From Ulota crispa (lineage: Eukaryota; Streptophyta; Bryopsida; Orthotrichales; Orthotrichaceae), in assembly GCA_963920765.1 (NCBI GenBank), contig OY987242.1, positions 3,932,789 through 3,996,788 of the forward strand: DNA of 64,000 nt, written 5' to 3'. The position numbers and the translations under genes are program-made. The notes under the pieces are model-generated. The model searched no databases. It was given only the letters and a program-made list of their open reading frames with translations, and had not been told where the DNA came from. Below, one piece after another: positions 28,618 to 38,146 of this stretch (positions are counted from its first letter, which is position 1; each line of letters begins with the position of its first letter).

Positions 28618-31600
28618 CGCTGCAGCACTGTAACGTTCTCTCTCTCCAACCACAAGCTCTCTCTAATCTCAAAAATATTCCAGAGGATTCTAAAACCTAC
28701 TTATCCCAAGCCTCTTCGCATTCCTTGTTTCCATAACTCAACCATCGAACATCGCCAATTCTGTACCTCGATCCCCGAACTGTCTTCACCAAATTCCACG
28801 AAATTCCACCAAATTCCAGCAGATCTTAACGTCAATTCACAGGATTCACAGATAGCACGATTCGGTGATTCTGTTTCCGCCCGTTCGAACTCCGTTCAAA
28901 ATCGTGTGGAAACACTTCAGGAGAGTCATTCGGGCACCAAAAAAGGTGAGAGAGGGCTCGTTTGGTCGCGGAAAACGGAGAGTTTGAGCGTGAGGAGATT
29001 GGAGAGAGTTGGATTGCGGTGGAATTAAGGCTGCGAGGGCGATGAATGGGGTCTGGCATTGGCGATGTTGCGTGGAATTGCGAGCGGTGACGACGGAGTG
29101 ACAGATCATTTTCTGCGCTGGAAGTGCAGGCAGGCAGACAGCGATGGCGCGGTCACCGGATGCCGTGCGAGCTTGTTCCCGCGGACTTGGGGATGTGCGC
29201 ACCTTGTGTGGGAACTGGGAACACGTTCCCTTGGAGTGGGATGGGCCGTCATGGGCACATGAATGATACGCCACGATGCCGTTCATTTGAATTTTGCAAT
29301 CAATTAAGGTACTGTAGGTAGCTCGAAAAGCGACACTGATCTGCCTTCTCATGGACACCTTGAGATAAAAGATTTTTGTTTAATTTTCAGACAAAGAGAA
29401 ATGGATGCTAAATGTAAGGCCATTTTTCATGTTTTTTGAATCATTATTGAATTGTTGATGAATTTTTAAAGTTTTATGTATTAGGTACCTACTTGTGGAT
29501 CTAGGTCTCTTATAAATTATTCATCTGCAACTTATGAAGAGATGAGGTGAAATCAAGGAGTAAGGTAGGAGGCTCAAAAAGCGACCCTTTAAGGGCTGAT
29601 CTGCTTTTTCATGGTCTTCCCTAGACCAAAAGATTTTGTATGATTTTCAAACAAAGAGAAATGGATGCTAAATGTAACCCAACTTTTTTCATATTTTTTG
29701 AGGCATTATTGAATTGTTGATGATTTTCAAAGTTTTTTGTAGTAAGTACCTATTTATGATTCTAGATCTCCCATAAACCATCCCACTCTAATTTATAAAG
29801 AGATTAGGTGAAATCAAGACTTGTGGTTAGCTCTTGCAGTAAAAGACACCTATTCTTTTAAGACTAAGAAGGGTTCATTCAAGAACCACCTTATATCCAT
29901 TCTTGGGCTACATGTGGGACTCATTATTTGACAGGGGTCACTTTTCAAGCCTCCAAGTCTCCAACCATATGATTTGGCTCTTGTAATAGAATACACCTTT
30001 TTTTCTATGACTAAAAGTTCAAGCACCACCTCATATCCATTCATGGGCTACTTATAGGATGCTTTTTAAGAAAGGGGTTGCAATTCAAGCTACCTACCTT
30101 AGAGGTACCTTGGTTTCAATTTGTTGTCCTTGCTGTTTTTCCTTGGGCCCATTTTTTATTTGGGCCTCATATCAACCCAATTTAAAAGTCCACCAATATG
30201 AACCAATAGGATTGTTTGAATCTCAAAATTAGGTCATCCATTGGGTTAGATTTTGTTAGAAAATTAGCTTAGTTTGTTTTATTGATGACATAATCACTCA
30301 AGTGATAATTTTCATGCCAATTATTAGCAAAAAAAAATTGCAGAAATTGAGCAAACATAATAGGATCAATTGAGGTTGCTTGAGTTTGATTTGTTCATTT
30401 GAAATCAAGTGATCAATAGGGCCCAAGGATTAATTTTAGAGCCCAATTTTGAACCAAGTATCAAAACTTTGGCCTAATTGATGGCCCACTAGATTAGAAA
30501 TTGGGCAACTCCAAATTGAGTTTAAACAAGTGACCTTCAGTACACTAACATCATTTGGATTTCTAAATCAAATCAAAGAAAATAAAGTATATAAAAATAT
30601 GTGAATATCTATTTTTGATAGAACATAAACAAATACATAGTTTTTGAAACACATTATTTTTTGAAGTGAAAATAACTCACACAACATAATATGTTATAAT
30701 ATAAATATTAAAAAGTCAAAAAAGGAATACAATGTGATTTGTGTTAAATGAAGAGATGTTGCAAGTGCAATGACTAGGATCAAAGTAAATAGAATAATTT
30801 CCAGATGCTTACAATTATGATAAAAATGGTTGCTTCTATGTTCACATGAATTGAAGAGAATCGTTTAGTAAGTTTCAAGGAAGGTAACCATATAAATATC
30901 AATAACAAGAAGAAATCATGTTTCACATCTTATAATAATAAAATGTACTTTGAAAAGTTACAATCATATACTTCTAAAGCAAGTGTATATTTAGTATAAT
31001 GCAAGCACAAACAGACTAGTTGAAAAGAAGCATGTGAATTTTTGTTGCAAAATATGATACAATATATAATTTTTGTTTTGCATAAGTAGCCAAAGAACCT
31101 CTTTGACCAAGTTTGTGCTTTGCTTTCATCGACATTTATCTCAAAATATTGGCTTCAATATAAAACTTGAAAGAACCAAAAAAAATACTTAAAGCCTAGT
31201 CCTTACCACTTCAATGCATTTTTCACATAGAAACAGCATGCATCCTATCTCTCCAACAAATGGTAATTAATTCAGATGACATACCAAACTTCAGAAGTTT
31301 GGCGTTTAGTCAATCTTTTGTTTTATTTTTTCATATCTCAGAGAGTGCATAGCAATTCCTTCAAGTAGACTTATTCTAAAGTGCTGAAAAGTCTTACTCA
31401 CTGCCGGCAGCGCAAGCAAGAATTCTAGATACATGTGCCCATTATCATTTGCTGAGATTTTCTGAAACATTCCTGCACAAACATCAAAACCATACACCCA
31501 ATGAGACGTACACCATGGCTAACTTATCCAATTTTTCCATCTTCATTCAAAAAATAAACATTCATATAAAGACGCACAAAACTACACATGCACACTTTCA

Positions 31601-32410
31601 AAGCAGCTGGTACTTTACACGTATACACCAAGAATGCAAATCAGTACAAGTGTTAAAGCAGGAAATCTACCCTAAAAAAAGTTCATGAAATCATGAGACT
31701 ATGCCTCGGTATAAAAATCAATTTAGATTACAAAAAGAAGGAAGGCTACAACATTATCCTTTCCAACAGTATGGTTAACTTCATTGTAACTTGTCTTATT
31801 GAGAAAACACTACATTAAACCTACTCTTTGAGACAAAACATGTCATCCAAGACGACTGTGGAATACAATTATGAGAAGAATTTAGAATTAATGAGAAACT
31901 GGCTATTATCTTCCCCTTCTCATATAAAGGGAGGTTCACACTGTCCAAAGTTCCAATTAAAATTTCAGAGTTGTTATTCTCATATGAGGGGTGATTCACA
32001 CAACGCCGTACTATATCCCACGCCCCAAGTCTCACTAAAATCTCAGCATTGGCTGGAAATAAGGACTTGGCAATTAACACTACGTCCCAAGTCCCACATC
32101 CTGATTCACCTCCGAATACATACATGATAATACTTTCCAAAGTTTTTATGTAATGAAGCTGGGACTTTGCTCAAAAACAAAAACTCAACTTCAAGCCCAA
32201 GTCCAAAGTCCCACCATCTTTTTAGATTAAGACATTCAAAGCTTTCTTCAGTGCTTCTTTCTGAACTTGAAATAGTTAGGATCTCGCGTCAATATGGGAC
32301 TTGCAGAGCTGGGACGTGGGACCTTAGACCCTAAACCGCTCCTAAGGCTAGTTGTAGCAAAGTAGGGACACCCAGACACGCTACTGATCCAACTTTTGAA
32401 CCGTGATAAC
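28618..32410. other. NPC1 upstream region and gene-free spacer
   Basis: 28618-29300 is less AT-rich and probably holds the NPC1 promoter and leader. The rest is AT-rich and without a supportable gene. It includes direct duplications: 29310-29560 against 29572-29818, and 29826-29925 against 29960-30066. Confidence 0.5.
29310..30066. repeat. Two adjacent direct duplications
   Basis: A segment of about 250 bp, with the word GAGAAATGGATGCTAAATGT, occurs twice in a row. It is followed by a segment of about 100 bp (TATCCATTC then GGGCTAC) that also occurs twice. The copies have diverged, so the duplications are not recent. Confidence 0.7.
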
Positions 32411-32569
32411 TTATGCATGCAACATCCAAATGGCAAATTCTTCGGTGACTCTTTCATTTGCTAACAAGAGCATACATAAAAGCATGACCACAAGCAAAGC
32501 CAACCCTGCTATCAGAGCTGCTAAAGAGGTTGTATTAGCACTATCACTCTCTCTAGAAAAGGTTACCAT
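32411..32569 (-). CDS. Unrecognised short ORF with one membrane segment, possibly a gene fragment
   Basis: A 52-codon reading frame starts MVTFSRESDS and carries one strongly hydrophobic stretch (ALIAGLALLVVMLLCMLLL) followed by ANERVTEEFAIWMLHA and a stop. A pyrimidine-rich tract and AG lie just upstream, so it could be the last exon of a longer gene. About 1 kb downstream, near 31400-31470 on the same strand, another acceptor-ORF-donor stretch is visible (ISANDNGHMYLEFLLALPA before GTGAGTAAG). I do not recognise either piece and cannot join them, so this may be chance or a decayed gene. Confidence 0.2.
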   Translation of the reverse strand: MVTFSRESDSANTTSLAALIAGLALLVVMLLCMLLLANERVTEEFAIWMLHA

Positions 32570-32896
32570 CCTATCTTGTATCTTTCGAGGGGAGGAAATG
32601 TAAATCGATAGAAAACGCTTCAAAAAACCTAGCCACATAAACCCTAGGCAAGGTTTAACATGAATCTGCTCAAACAAATACATCACCCCTCCAGATTCAC
32701 CGTTGAAGGGTTGGAGCATACCTTCTCAAGGCGTGTCCTGGTAAAAGACGGCAACATGGGATGTCAAAGCTCAAGATCTCCTGCTCCAAACTTTGCAAGA
32801 TTGTTGCAGAATTGAGCATAGCCAGCTAGTTTGTCAGCTAAGCTTTGTATGTGAGAGTCGACGTCAGTTTCGGGTTTAGGGTTTAGGGTTTTATGT

Positions 32897-35800
32897 TTAG
32901 AAACCACCATGTGATGACACGCCTTCGTCCACAGGAAACCAGCGCCCGCACTCAGACCAAGAGTTGGCAGCAAACTCCAAGCTGGGCACATGAATGCCAG
33001 TGTCTTTCTCACGTTGAGTCCACTCAGAGCCATAGTAATCCTCCTCCGTAAATCGCGACAGGCACGTCACCATGCCTCCCCACTCAGGAAAGTGAACCAT
33101 GAAAAGTGGCAGCGTGCAACATACAGAGGCGATGCCGCAGCCCACGATTTCCTCCTCCAGACTTTGCAAGATGGTTACACAATTGGGCATAGCCAGCTAG
33201 TTTGCAAGCTAACCTTTGTATGCGAGTCGCCGTCGTTTTAGGGTTTAGGATTTAGGGTTTAGGATTTAGGGTTTAAGGTTTAGGGTTTAGGGTTTAAAAA
33301 ACCGCCATGTGATGACACACCTCCGTCCACATGAAACCAATGCCCGCGCTCAGATCAAGAGTTGGCAGCAAACTCCAAGCTGGGCCGATGAATGCCAGTA
33401 TCTTTATCACGTTGAGTCCACTCAAAGCCACAGTAATCCTCCTCCGTCACTCGCGATGGACACATCACCATGCCTCCCTATTGAGATAAATGCGCCATGA
33501 AAAGTGGCAGCAGGCAACACACTGCTGCCACTTTTCATGGTGCATTTATCTCAATAGGGAGGCATGGTGATGTGTCCATCGCGAGGGACAGCATAGGGGA
33601 TTATATTGAGCGAAACCGCGTTCTCCTTTGGAATCAGGGATTCGAACCTTTCTTCGAACAGCATGCAACATATTCTCGTTTCTCACCTTTCATCGAGCAA
33701 AGAGGCACCGAACGGACCATGCAACGCTGTGTTTATAGGTTACTATTCAATCATTTGTGGTGGCAGCGTGCAACACGAAGTGGCGATGCCATTGTGCACA
33801 AAGCTGGTATTCGTGGAGTTACTGGCTTGGATGAGCAGCTGCGTCACGACAGCACCGACGCTGCCACCGGCTCCCACGAACCCTGACGCCACTCCCAGCG
33901 CCCGCCTCGACACGAACGGCACCACACCAAAGGTCGCTCCACACGCGGCTTGCATGAAGACCGAGAACAGCACCATGACGCCCATCGACGCGGCCAAGGT
34001 TGTCACTCTGCCCATCACGACGCACAGCACACCTCCGGCTGTCTGGAGCAGCCACAGCATCCACAGCAGCCCTCTCATTCCACAGCTCCGTGATACCACG
34101 TCGGAGAGCACTCCCCCTCCCGGACGCGTGACGAGGTTCATCAACCCAAACACCGACGCTATGATGCCCGCGTGGCTGAGACTCATGTCAAACTGGTCGT
34201 AGTAGTACTCCGCCAGCACGTTGCCTATCGTCAGCTCCAACCCAAACGAAAACTCGTATGTCAGCGCCAGTATCCACATTCTGTGGTTCGTCGTTGCTGC
34301 CTTCACCACCTGAACGACGACGTAACCCAGTCTCCTTGAAACCAACATGCCACAATGCTCCAAAAGGGTCCTCTAATGGTGAAAGAAAGGGAAAATTTCA
34401 TGGATACCCCTGAAGTTTGCAATGTTTACATAGATGCCCCTGCTTTTTCAGAAATTACACAAATACCCTTGGACCATAAATTTTAGGCATATATTTGTTG
34501 TGCTCGTACTTCCTTCGTGACCAATGATGAAGAAGAGGATGTAATGAAACTCCTTGAAACCAACTTGCCTGCCAACTCACACAATGCTCCAAAATGGACC
34601 TCTACTGGTGAAAAAAAAGGGAAAATTTCATGGATACCCCTGAAGTTTGCAATGTTTACATAGATGCCCCTGCTTTTTCAGAAATTACACAGATACCCTT
34701 GGACCATAATTTTTAGGCATTTATTTTGTGGTGCTTGTACTTTCTTAATAACCAATGTTGAAGAAGGGAATGTATTGAAACAAAAAAGAAGCAATGTCTG
34801 CATAAAAGAAGAAGGGAAGTGGCACGCACAACAAAACAAACGCTTGAAAATTTTGGTCCAAGGAAATTTGTATAATTTCTGGAAAAGCAGGGGTATCTAT
34901 ACAAATATGGCAACTTCAGAGGTATCCGTGAAATTTTCTCTAGAAAAATAGCTTCGGATTTGCCAAACTAGTGAGGAAACAGCCAAAAGTGCGAAAAGAG
35001 CGAAGAGAGCTTGTTGAGTGGGGAAAATGCTCACCTTGAGAAGCTTGTCCGGATGTTTGACACCACGTTGTTTGAGAACTCTGTAGTTTCCATCGGGTAA
35101 ATCACGTCCCAGAAACAGGATGGCGAAGGCACACAATACTTGCAACGTCCCGGGAACGAAGAAGGCGAGCCGCCAAGCTGTGAAAGCAGTGCACTTCAAC
35201 CTGTTTAAAAAGATAGAACAACAAAAGCAGCTTCGTTACATGATATGCTAAGAATTTGATCTACAAGCTCAGTCTCACTCTGAAAGTTCAAGAGATATTC
35301 ATACAAAATGGGTCTCGATAGATTTTGTAAGCAAAGTGGACCTTTCCAGGGAGCTTTACGAGAGCACAACCTGTTTAAAAAAGATAGAACAACAAAAGCA
35401 TCTTCGTTACATGATATGCTAAGAATTTGATACAAAAACTTAGGGTATGTTTACACTTGGTGTTAAGCCTGGTAGTAGCGAAGGAAAGTTAGATGCATTT
35501 GGACACACCTTTAGATTGCATTCATATTGGTAATACCCCTCCTAACACCAACTGTGAATATACCCTTAGTCTCACTTTGAAAGTGCATGAGACATTTCAT
35601 ACAAAATGGATCTCAATAGATTTTGTATGCAAAGTGGACCTTTCCAGGGAGCTCTATGAGAACACAACCTGCTTAAAAAGATAGAATAACAAAAGCAGCT
35701 TCGTTACATGATATGCTAAGAATTTGATACAAAAATTTAGTCTCGGTTTGAAAGTTCATGAGACATTTCATACAAAATGGGTCTTGATAGACTTTGTATG

Positions 35801-36678
35801 CAAAGTGGACCTTTTCAGGGAGCTCTATGAGAGCAGAGTGTGTCCAAAACTCAGGGATGCAGACCTGGTCTTGATGACACTGAACATGAGCGGCATCAAG
35901 AGCTGAGTGGCCACGCCGCCGAGGTTGCCCCATCCAGCAGCCGTCCCGTTCGCCACGCCGGCGATGCGACTGCTGAACATGGAGCTCACCCAGAACTGGC
36001 AAGTCACAAACGACGCGAGGGAGAAGCCGACGCAAAACTGGACCAAGACGAATCCAGTCGCCGTGGACACACTCGCCATAGCGAACACCGCAGGCGCGGT
36101 GAGCAGCAACAGAGTGGCGCATCCGTATCGAGGTCCCACGAGGTCGCACACCGTGCCCATGATCAAGCGCGACAGGATCGTGCATGCACAACTCCACAGT
36201 AGCCGATTCACAAACGCCAATTGCGCAATTAGCAGTTGCGGAATCGGCAAACCCTAAAAACGAGTTTGAGATGGCGAGTCCGAAACCCTAACCCTAACCC
36301 TAACCCTAATCTGTCTTGCTTGATTTGGATTCTTACCTGTAACCGATGCGATGCCGGAGTTGCTCACATCGGTGCTGGTCAAGTTGAGGTTGTCGCGGAT
36401 GACGGGCATCAAGGGAGACGCGGCGAATGTGGACACGAAGTACAAGAAGAACGAGATCCACGAGAGGTGAAACGCTCGCATGTGCGGTTGACCGGCAGTC
36501 CACAACGGAAGCGTCGTCGCCTTGTGCTCTGGCACAACAAACAGAGCAATTTTGCTTCCGTCTCTGCAACCGCTTCCAATTCCACCTCCGTCACGAATTG
36601 CTCCAGTTCCACCTCCACAGGATCTTCCACTTTCTCTCTTCCTCCCACAGCGTCCCGGCCCCGAGTTTCATCTCCCAT
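32897..36678 (-). CDS. NRT2-like: NRT2 (NNP family) nitrate/nitrite transporter, probably damaged at its 5' end
   Basis: NRT2 proteins are plasma-membrane MFS carriers for high-affinity nitrate uptake, usually with an NAR2 partner. Readable exons are about 36337-36678, 35865-36180, 35035-35200, 33800-34309 and 32897-33154. Family marks are [20 protein letters not shown] (TM1), [19 protein letters not shown] and [12 protein letters not shown] in exon 2, [12 protein letters not shown] in exon 3, [10 protein letters not shown] and the second NNP-like stretch [19 protein letters not shown] in exon 4, and HFPEWGGM with EEDYYGSEW in the last exon. Exons 2 to 5 join in frame. Two faults lie upstream. 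The likely start MGDETRG (36678) is in a different frame from PEHKATTL onward, with the shift at an AAAA run near 36568. No AG acceptor gives an in-frame join of exon 1 to exon 2 near 36181. Either these are sequence errors or the gene is decaying. An unshifted start at the Met of PHMRAF is possible but would shorten the N-terminus. Confidence 0.8.
33236..33299. repeat. Interstitial TTTAGGG telomere-like tract
   Basis: About eight imperfect TTTAGGG or TTTAGGA units lie in a row. A shorter tract (three units) is at 32874-32898. They form part of the duplicated last-exon unit of the NRT2 gene. Confidence 0.8.
33300..33520 (-). pseudogene. Degenerate second copy of the NRT2 terminal exon
   Basis: Read on the minus strand this segment repeats the C-terminal coding sequence found at 32897-33130 ([28 protein letters not shown]) with substitutions and stops, for example TGA after AANS. 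It sits in the intron before the intact terminal exon, so it is normally spliced out if the 33800 donor and 33154 acceptor are used. It belongs to a tandem duplication of about 370-400 bp. Confidence 0.75.
33450..33585. repeat. Near-perfect palindrome, 64-bp arms
   Basis: The arms 33450-33513 and 33522-33585 are inverted copies with an 8-bp loop and about one mismatched pair. Both arms are pieces of the degenerate NRT2 last exon, so part of that exon has been copied in reverse orientation. Confidence 0.9.
34389..34550. mobile_element. Mutator-like MITE, family B, truncated copy 2
   Basis: Only the left part is present, starting GGGAAAATTTCATGG. With about 45 bp of preceding intron sequence it is repeated 230 bp downstream, so the truncation arose by tandem duplication. 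Confidence 0.75.
34619..34940. mobile_element. Mutator-like MITE, family B, copy 3 (in NRT2 intron 3)
   Basis: A full-length copy starts GGGAAAATTTCATGG and ends GTGAAATTTTCTC. The flanks are A-rich and only roughly alike, so the target duplication is not certain. Confidence 0.75.
35201..35837. repeat. Three tandem copies of a 170-172-bp unit in NRT2 intron 2
   Basis: Units begin CTGTTTAAAA or CTGCTTAAAA at 35201, 35371 and 35669. The larger second offset (298) equals one unit plus a 123-bp MITE and its 3-bp target duplication. The first unit starts exactly at the exon 3 acceptor. Confidence 0.9.
35443..35565. mobile_element. Tourist/Harbinger-like MITE, 123 bp
   Basis: The ends GGGTATGTTTACACTTGG and GTGAATATACCC are flanked by TTA on both sides. 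It lies inside the second tandem unit of NRT2 intron 2. Confidence 0.9.
36284..36310. repeat. CCCTAA tract in NRT2 intron 1
   Basis: Four CCCTAA units in a row have a 6-bp period, unlike the 7-bp TTTAGGG tracts at 33236. The tract sits between exons 1 and 2. Confidence 0.8.
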
Positions 36679-37332
36679 CCGGCGAATGCACCTCATCTCT
36701 CCTCACCTTGCGTCAAAACTGACACCAACAATCTCATGTCGAATCTCAGTGCCGTTGTTAAGGAATGTCGAATTGCTGATTGCAGCTTGTCCACATCTTC
36801 ATTGTGCAGATACCAAGCTCTAGGGTTAGGATCTTGAGATGCCCGTTTTCATGCTCAAGCAACGCTACCACCAAGAAAACCATTGCCTCCAAGCACAAAC
36901 TCTGAATCCTTATTCTGGTGCGAGTAACGAGGGGGCTATTAAGCTTATCCAAATGAACAGTAAGCCTCCTGCCAGGTAGTATTGCCGTTGTTTCTTCTTT
37001 TGCGCCGTTAAAATAAGCAAAATTCTGTGCATACCTCCTCCGAAAAAAAGGCACAATCGGCCAGTTAGTTCCGTAGGGCATTCTCTCCAGATTCCCAGTT
37101 TCCAGCATCCCGATTCCTCGAATGCCACGCGGTGACCGGGTCGTAACGATTCCAGAATAAACGCTGGTGTTAAACCCCTAAAACTCCGGGTATCAAACCC
37201 TAAAAGCTCATTTTACGAGTGAGTATTTTGAACTCTCTCTACTTGAGTGAGCTTGAGTGAGCTTGAGCGAGCTTTACGTGAGCTTTACGTGATGCGGTTG
37301 CTGTGTAGTGTGATGCGCGTTGGTGCGTAAGC

Positions 37333-38033
37333 ATGGCGTTGAGAAGGCCTTTAGGAGCTTCGAGCGGGGAGGTAATGCGCGAGGACGCCATTCCTTGTGA
37401 ACGCATGACGCGGATCTTTGCGACTGTGGCTGGAATCGGAGGCGTCCTTCTCGCGTGGCCACTTTGTCACATTCATTACGGTCAGTCTTTTCATTCTCCT
37501 CTCCCCACAATTCCATGAACAGCACGGATTCTAACCTCTACTCTCCGGATTAGGGTTTCCAGAGCTCAATTGAAGCTTGTTGTAAATCTTCACTACTTTC
37601 TTTCCATTCTTCACAGTCTCGGAGCTCTTGTGTCGGTACAATTTCGAAGCGCCAAGAGCGTCTCTGCAACTCTTTGTCTCTGATTAGGCAATCGATTTCA
37701 GCCTCTGCTCTCCCGATTAGGGTTTCCAAAGCTCAATTGATCGAAACTTGTTGTAATCTTCATCACCTTCTCTTCATTGTCCACAGTCTCGGAGCTGCCG
37801 TGTCGGTACAATTTCGAAGCGCCAAGAGCGTCTCTCTGAATTTGGCATTCACACTCTCATACTGTTTTTTTTTTTAACTTTTTGCAGGTCCTCGAGTCAC
37901 TTGGCCAAGAGTCTACAGGTGGCAAGTTTGTGGAGCCGTGGGCAGCGCCGTCTTCATGGGCACGTTTACTCGACTATGGGAGCCTGCATGCGAGCCTCAA
38001 AACATCGCAGCTTATGGAAGTCGATCTTCATAG
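37333..38033 (+). CDS. Small putative membrane protein of unknown function, 97 aa
   Basis: Two exons, 37333-37480 and 37888-38033, join in frame through a GT-AG intron (294 nt). The protein begins MALRRPLGASSGEV and has a hydrophobic segment near residues 30-47 (FATVAGIGGVLLAWPLCHI). A second, weaker hydrophobic segment lies near 64-77 (VCGAVGSAVFMGTF), and the protein ends AAYGSRSS. I do not recognise a named family. The size, the membrane segment and a strong acceptor (pyrimidine tract then TTGCAG) make it a credible gene. It is divergent from the NRT2 gene (about 650 bp apart) and ends only 113 bp before the UNC93-like start codon. Its intron contains a tandem duplication. Telo-box-like AAACCCTAA sequence lies upstream near 37192. 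Targeting, perhaps organellar, cannot be decided by eye. Confidence 0.6.
37533..37870. repeat. Tandem duplication in the intron of the 97-aa gene
   Basis: Two copies offset by about 168 bp share GATTAGGGTTTCCA, GTGTCGGTACAATTTCGAAG and GCGCCAAGAGCGTCTCT. The copies are close to identical, so the event is fairly recent. Confidence 0.85.
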
Positions 38034-38063
38034 CAAACACCATCGCTCTCTTTAGTTTTTAGG

Positions 38064-38068
<5 letters not shown>

Positions 38069-38094
<26 letters not shown>
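38069..38094. repeat. GT microsatellite, 13 units
   Basis: An uninterrupted GT run lies in the 113-bp gap between the 97-aa gene and the UNC93-like gene, probably in one of their untranslated regions. Confidence 0.9.
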
Positions 38095-38146
38095 TTCAAG
38101 CTTGCTAGATCCGGCATTTCTGTAGTTTCTGGTGAAGACGAAGAAG

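Larger units (their letters stand above)
32780..33520. repeat. Tandem duplication of the NRT2 last-exon unit
   Basis: Each unit has a spacer (CTTTGCAAGA ... GCCAGCTAGTTTG), a telomere-like TTTAGGG tract and the C-terminal coding sequence. The spacers start at 32791 and 33162 (offset 371) and the coding parts are offset 398. The difference lies in the longer TTTAGGG tract of the second unit. Confidence 0.8.

Noticed and set aside
28471-29028. 185-codon plus-strand ORF
   Set aside because: It overlaps NPC1 exon 1 and its upstream region on the other strand and shows no recognisable protein features.
33606-34202. 198-codon plus-strand ORF
   Set aside because: It is the antisense of NRT2 exon 4. 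The minus strand carries the clear NRT2 motifs.
35673-36197. 174-codon minus-strand ORF
   Set aside because: It is an out-of-frame reading of NRT2 exon 2 continuing into the intron triplication.
36236-36837. Plus-strand ORFs opposite NRT2 exon 1
   Set aside because: They are antisense to the NRT2 N-terminal coding sequence and low in complexity.
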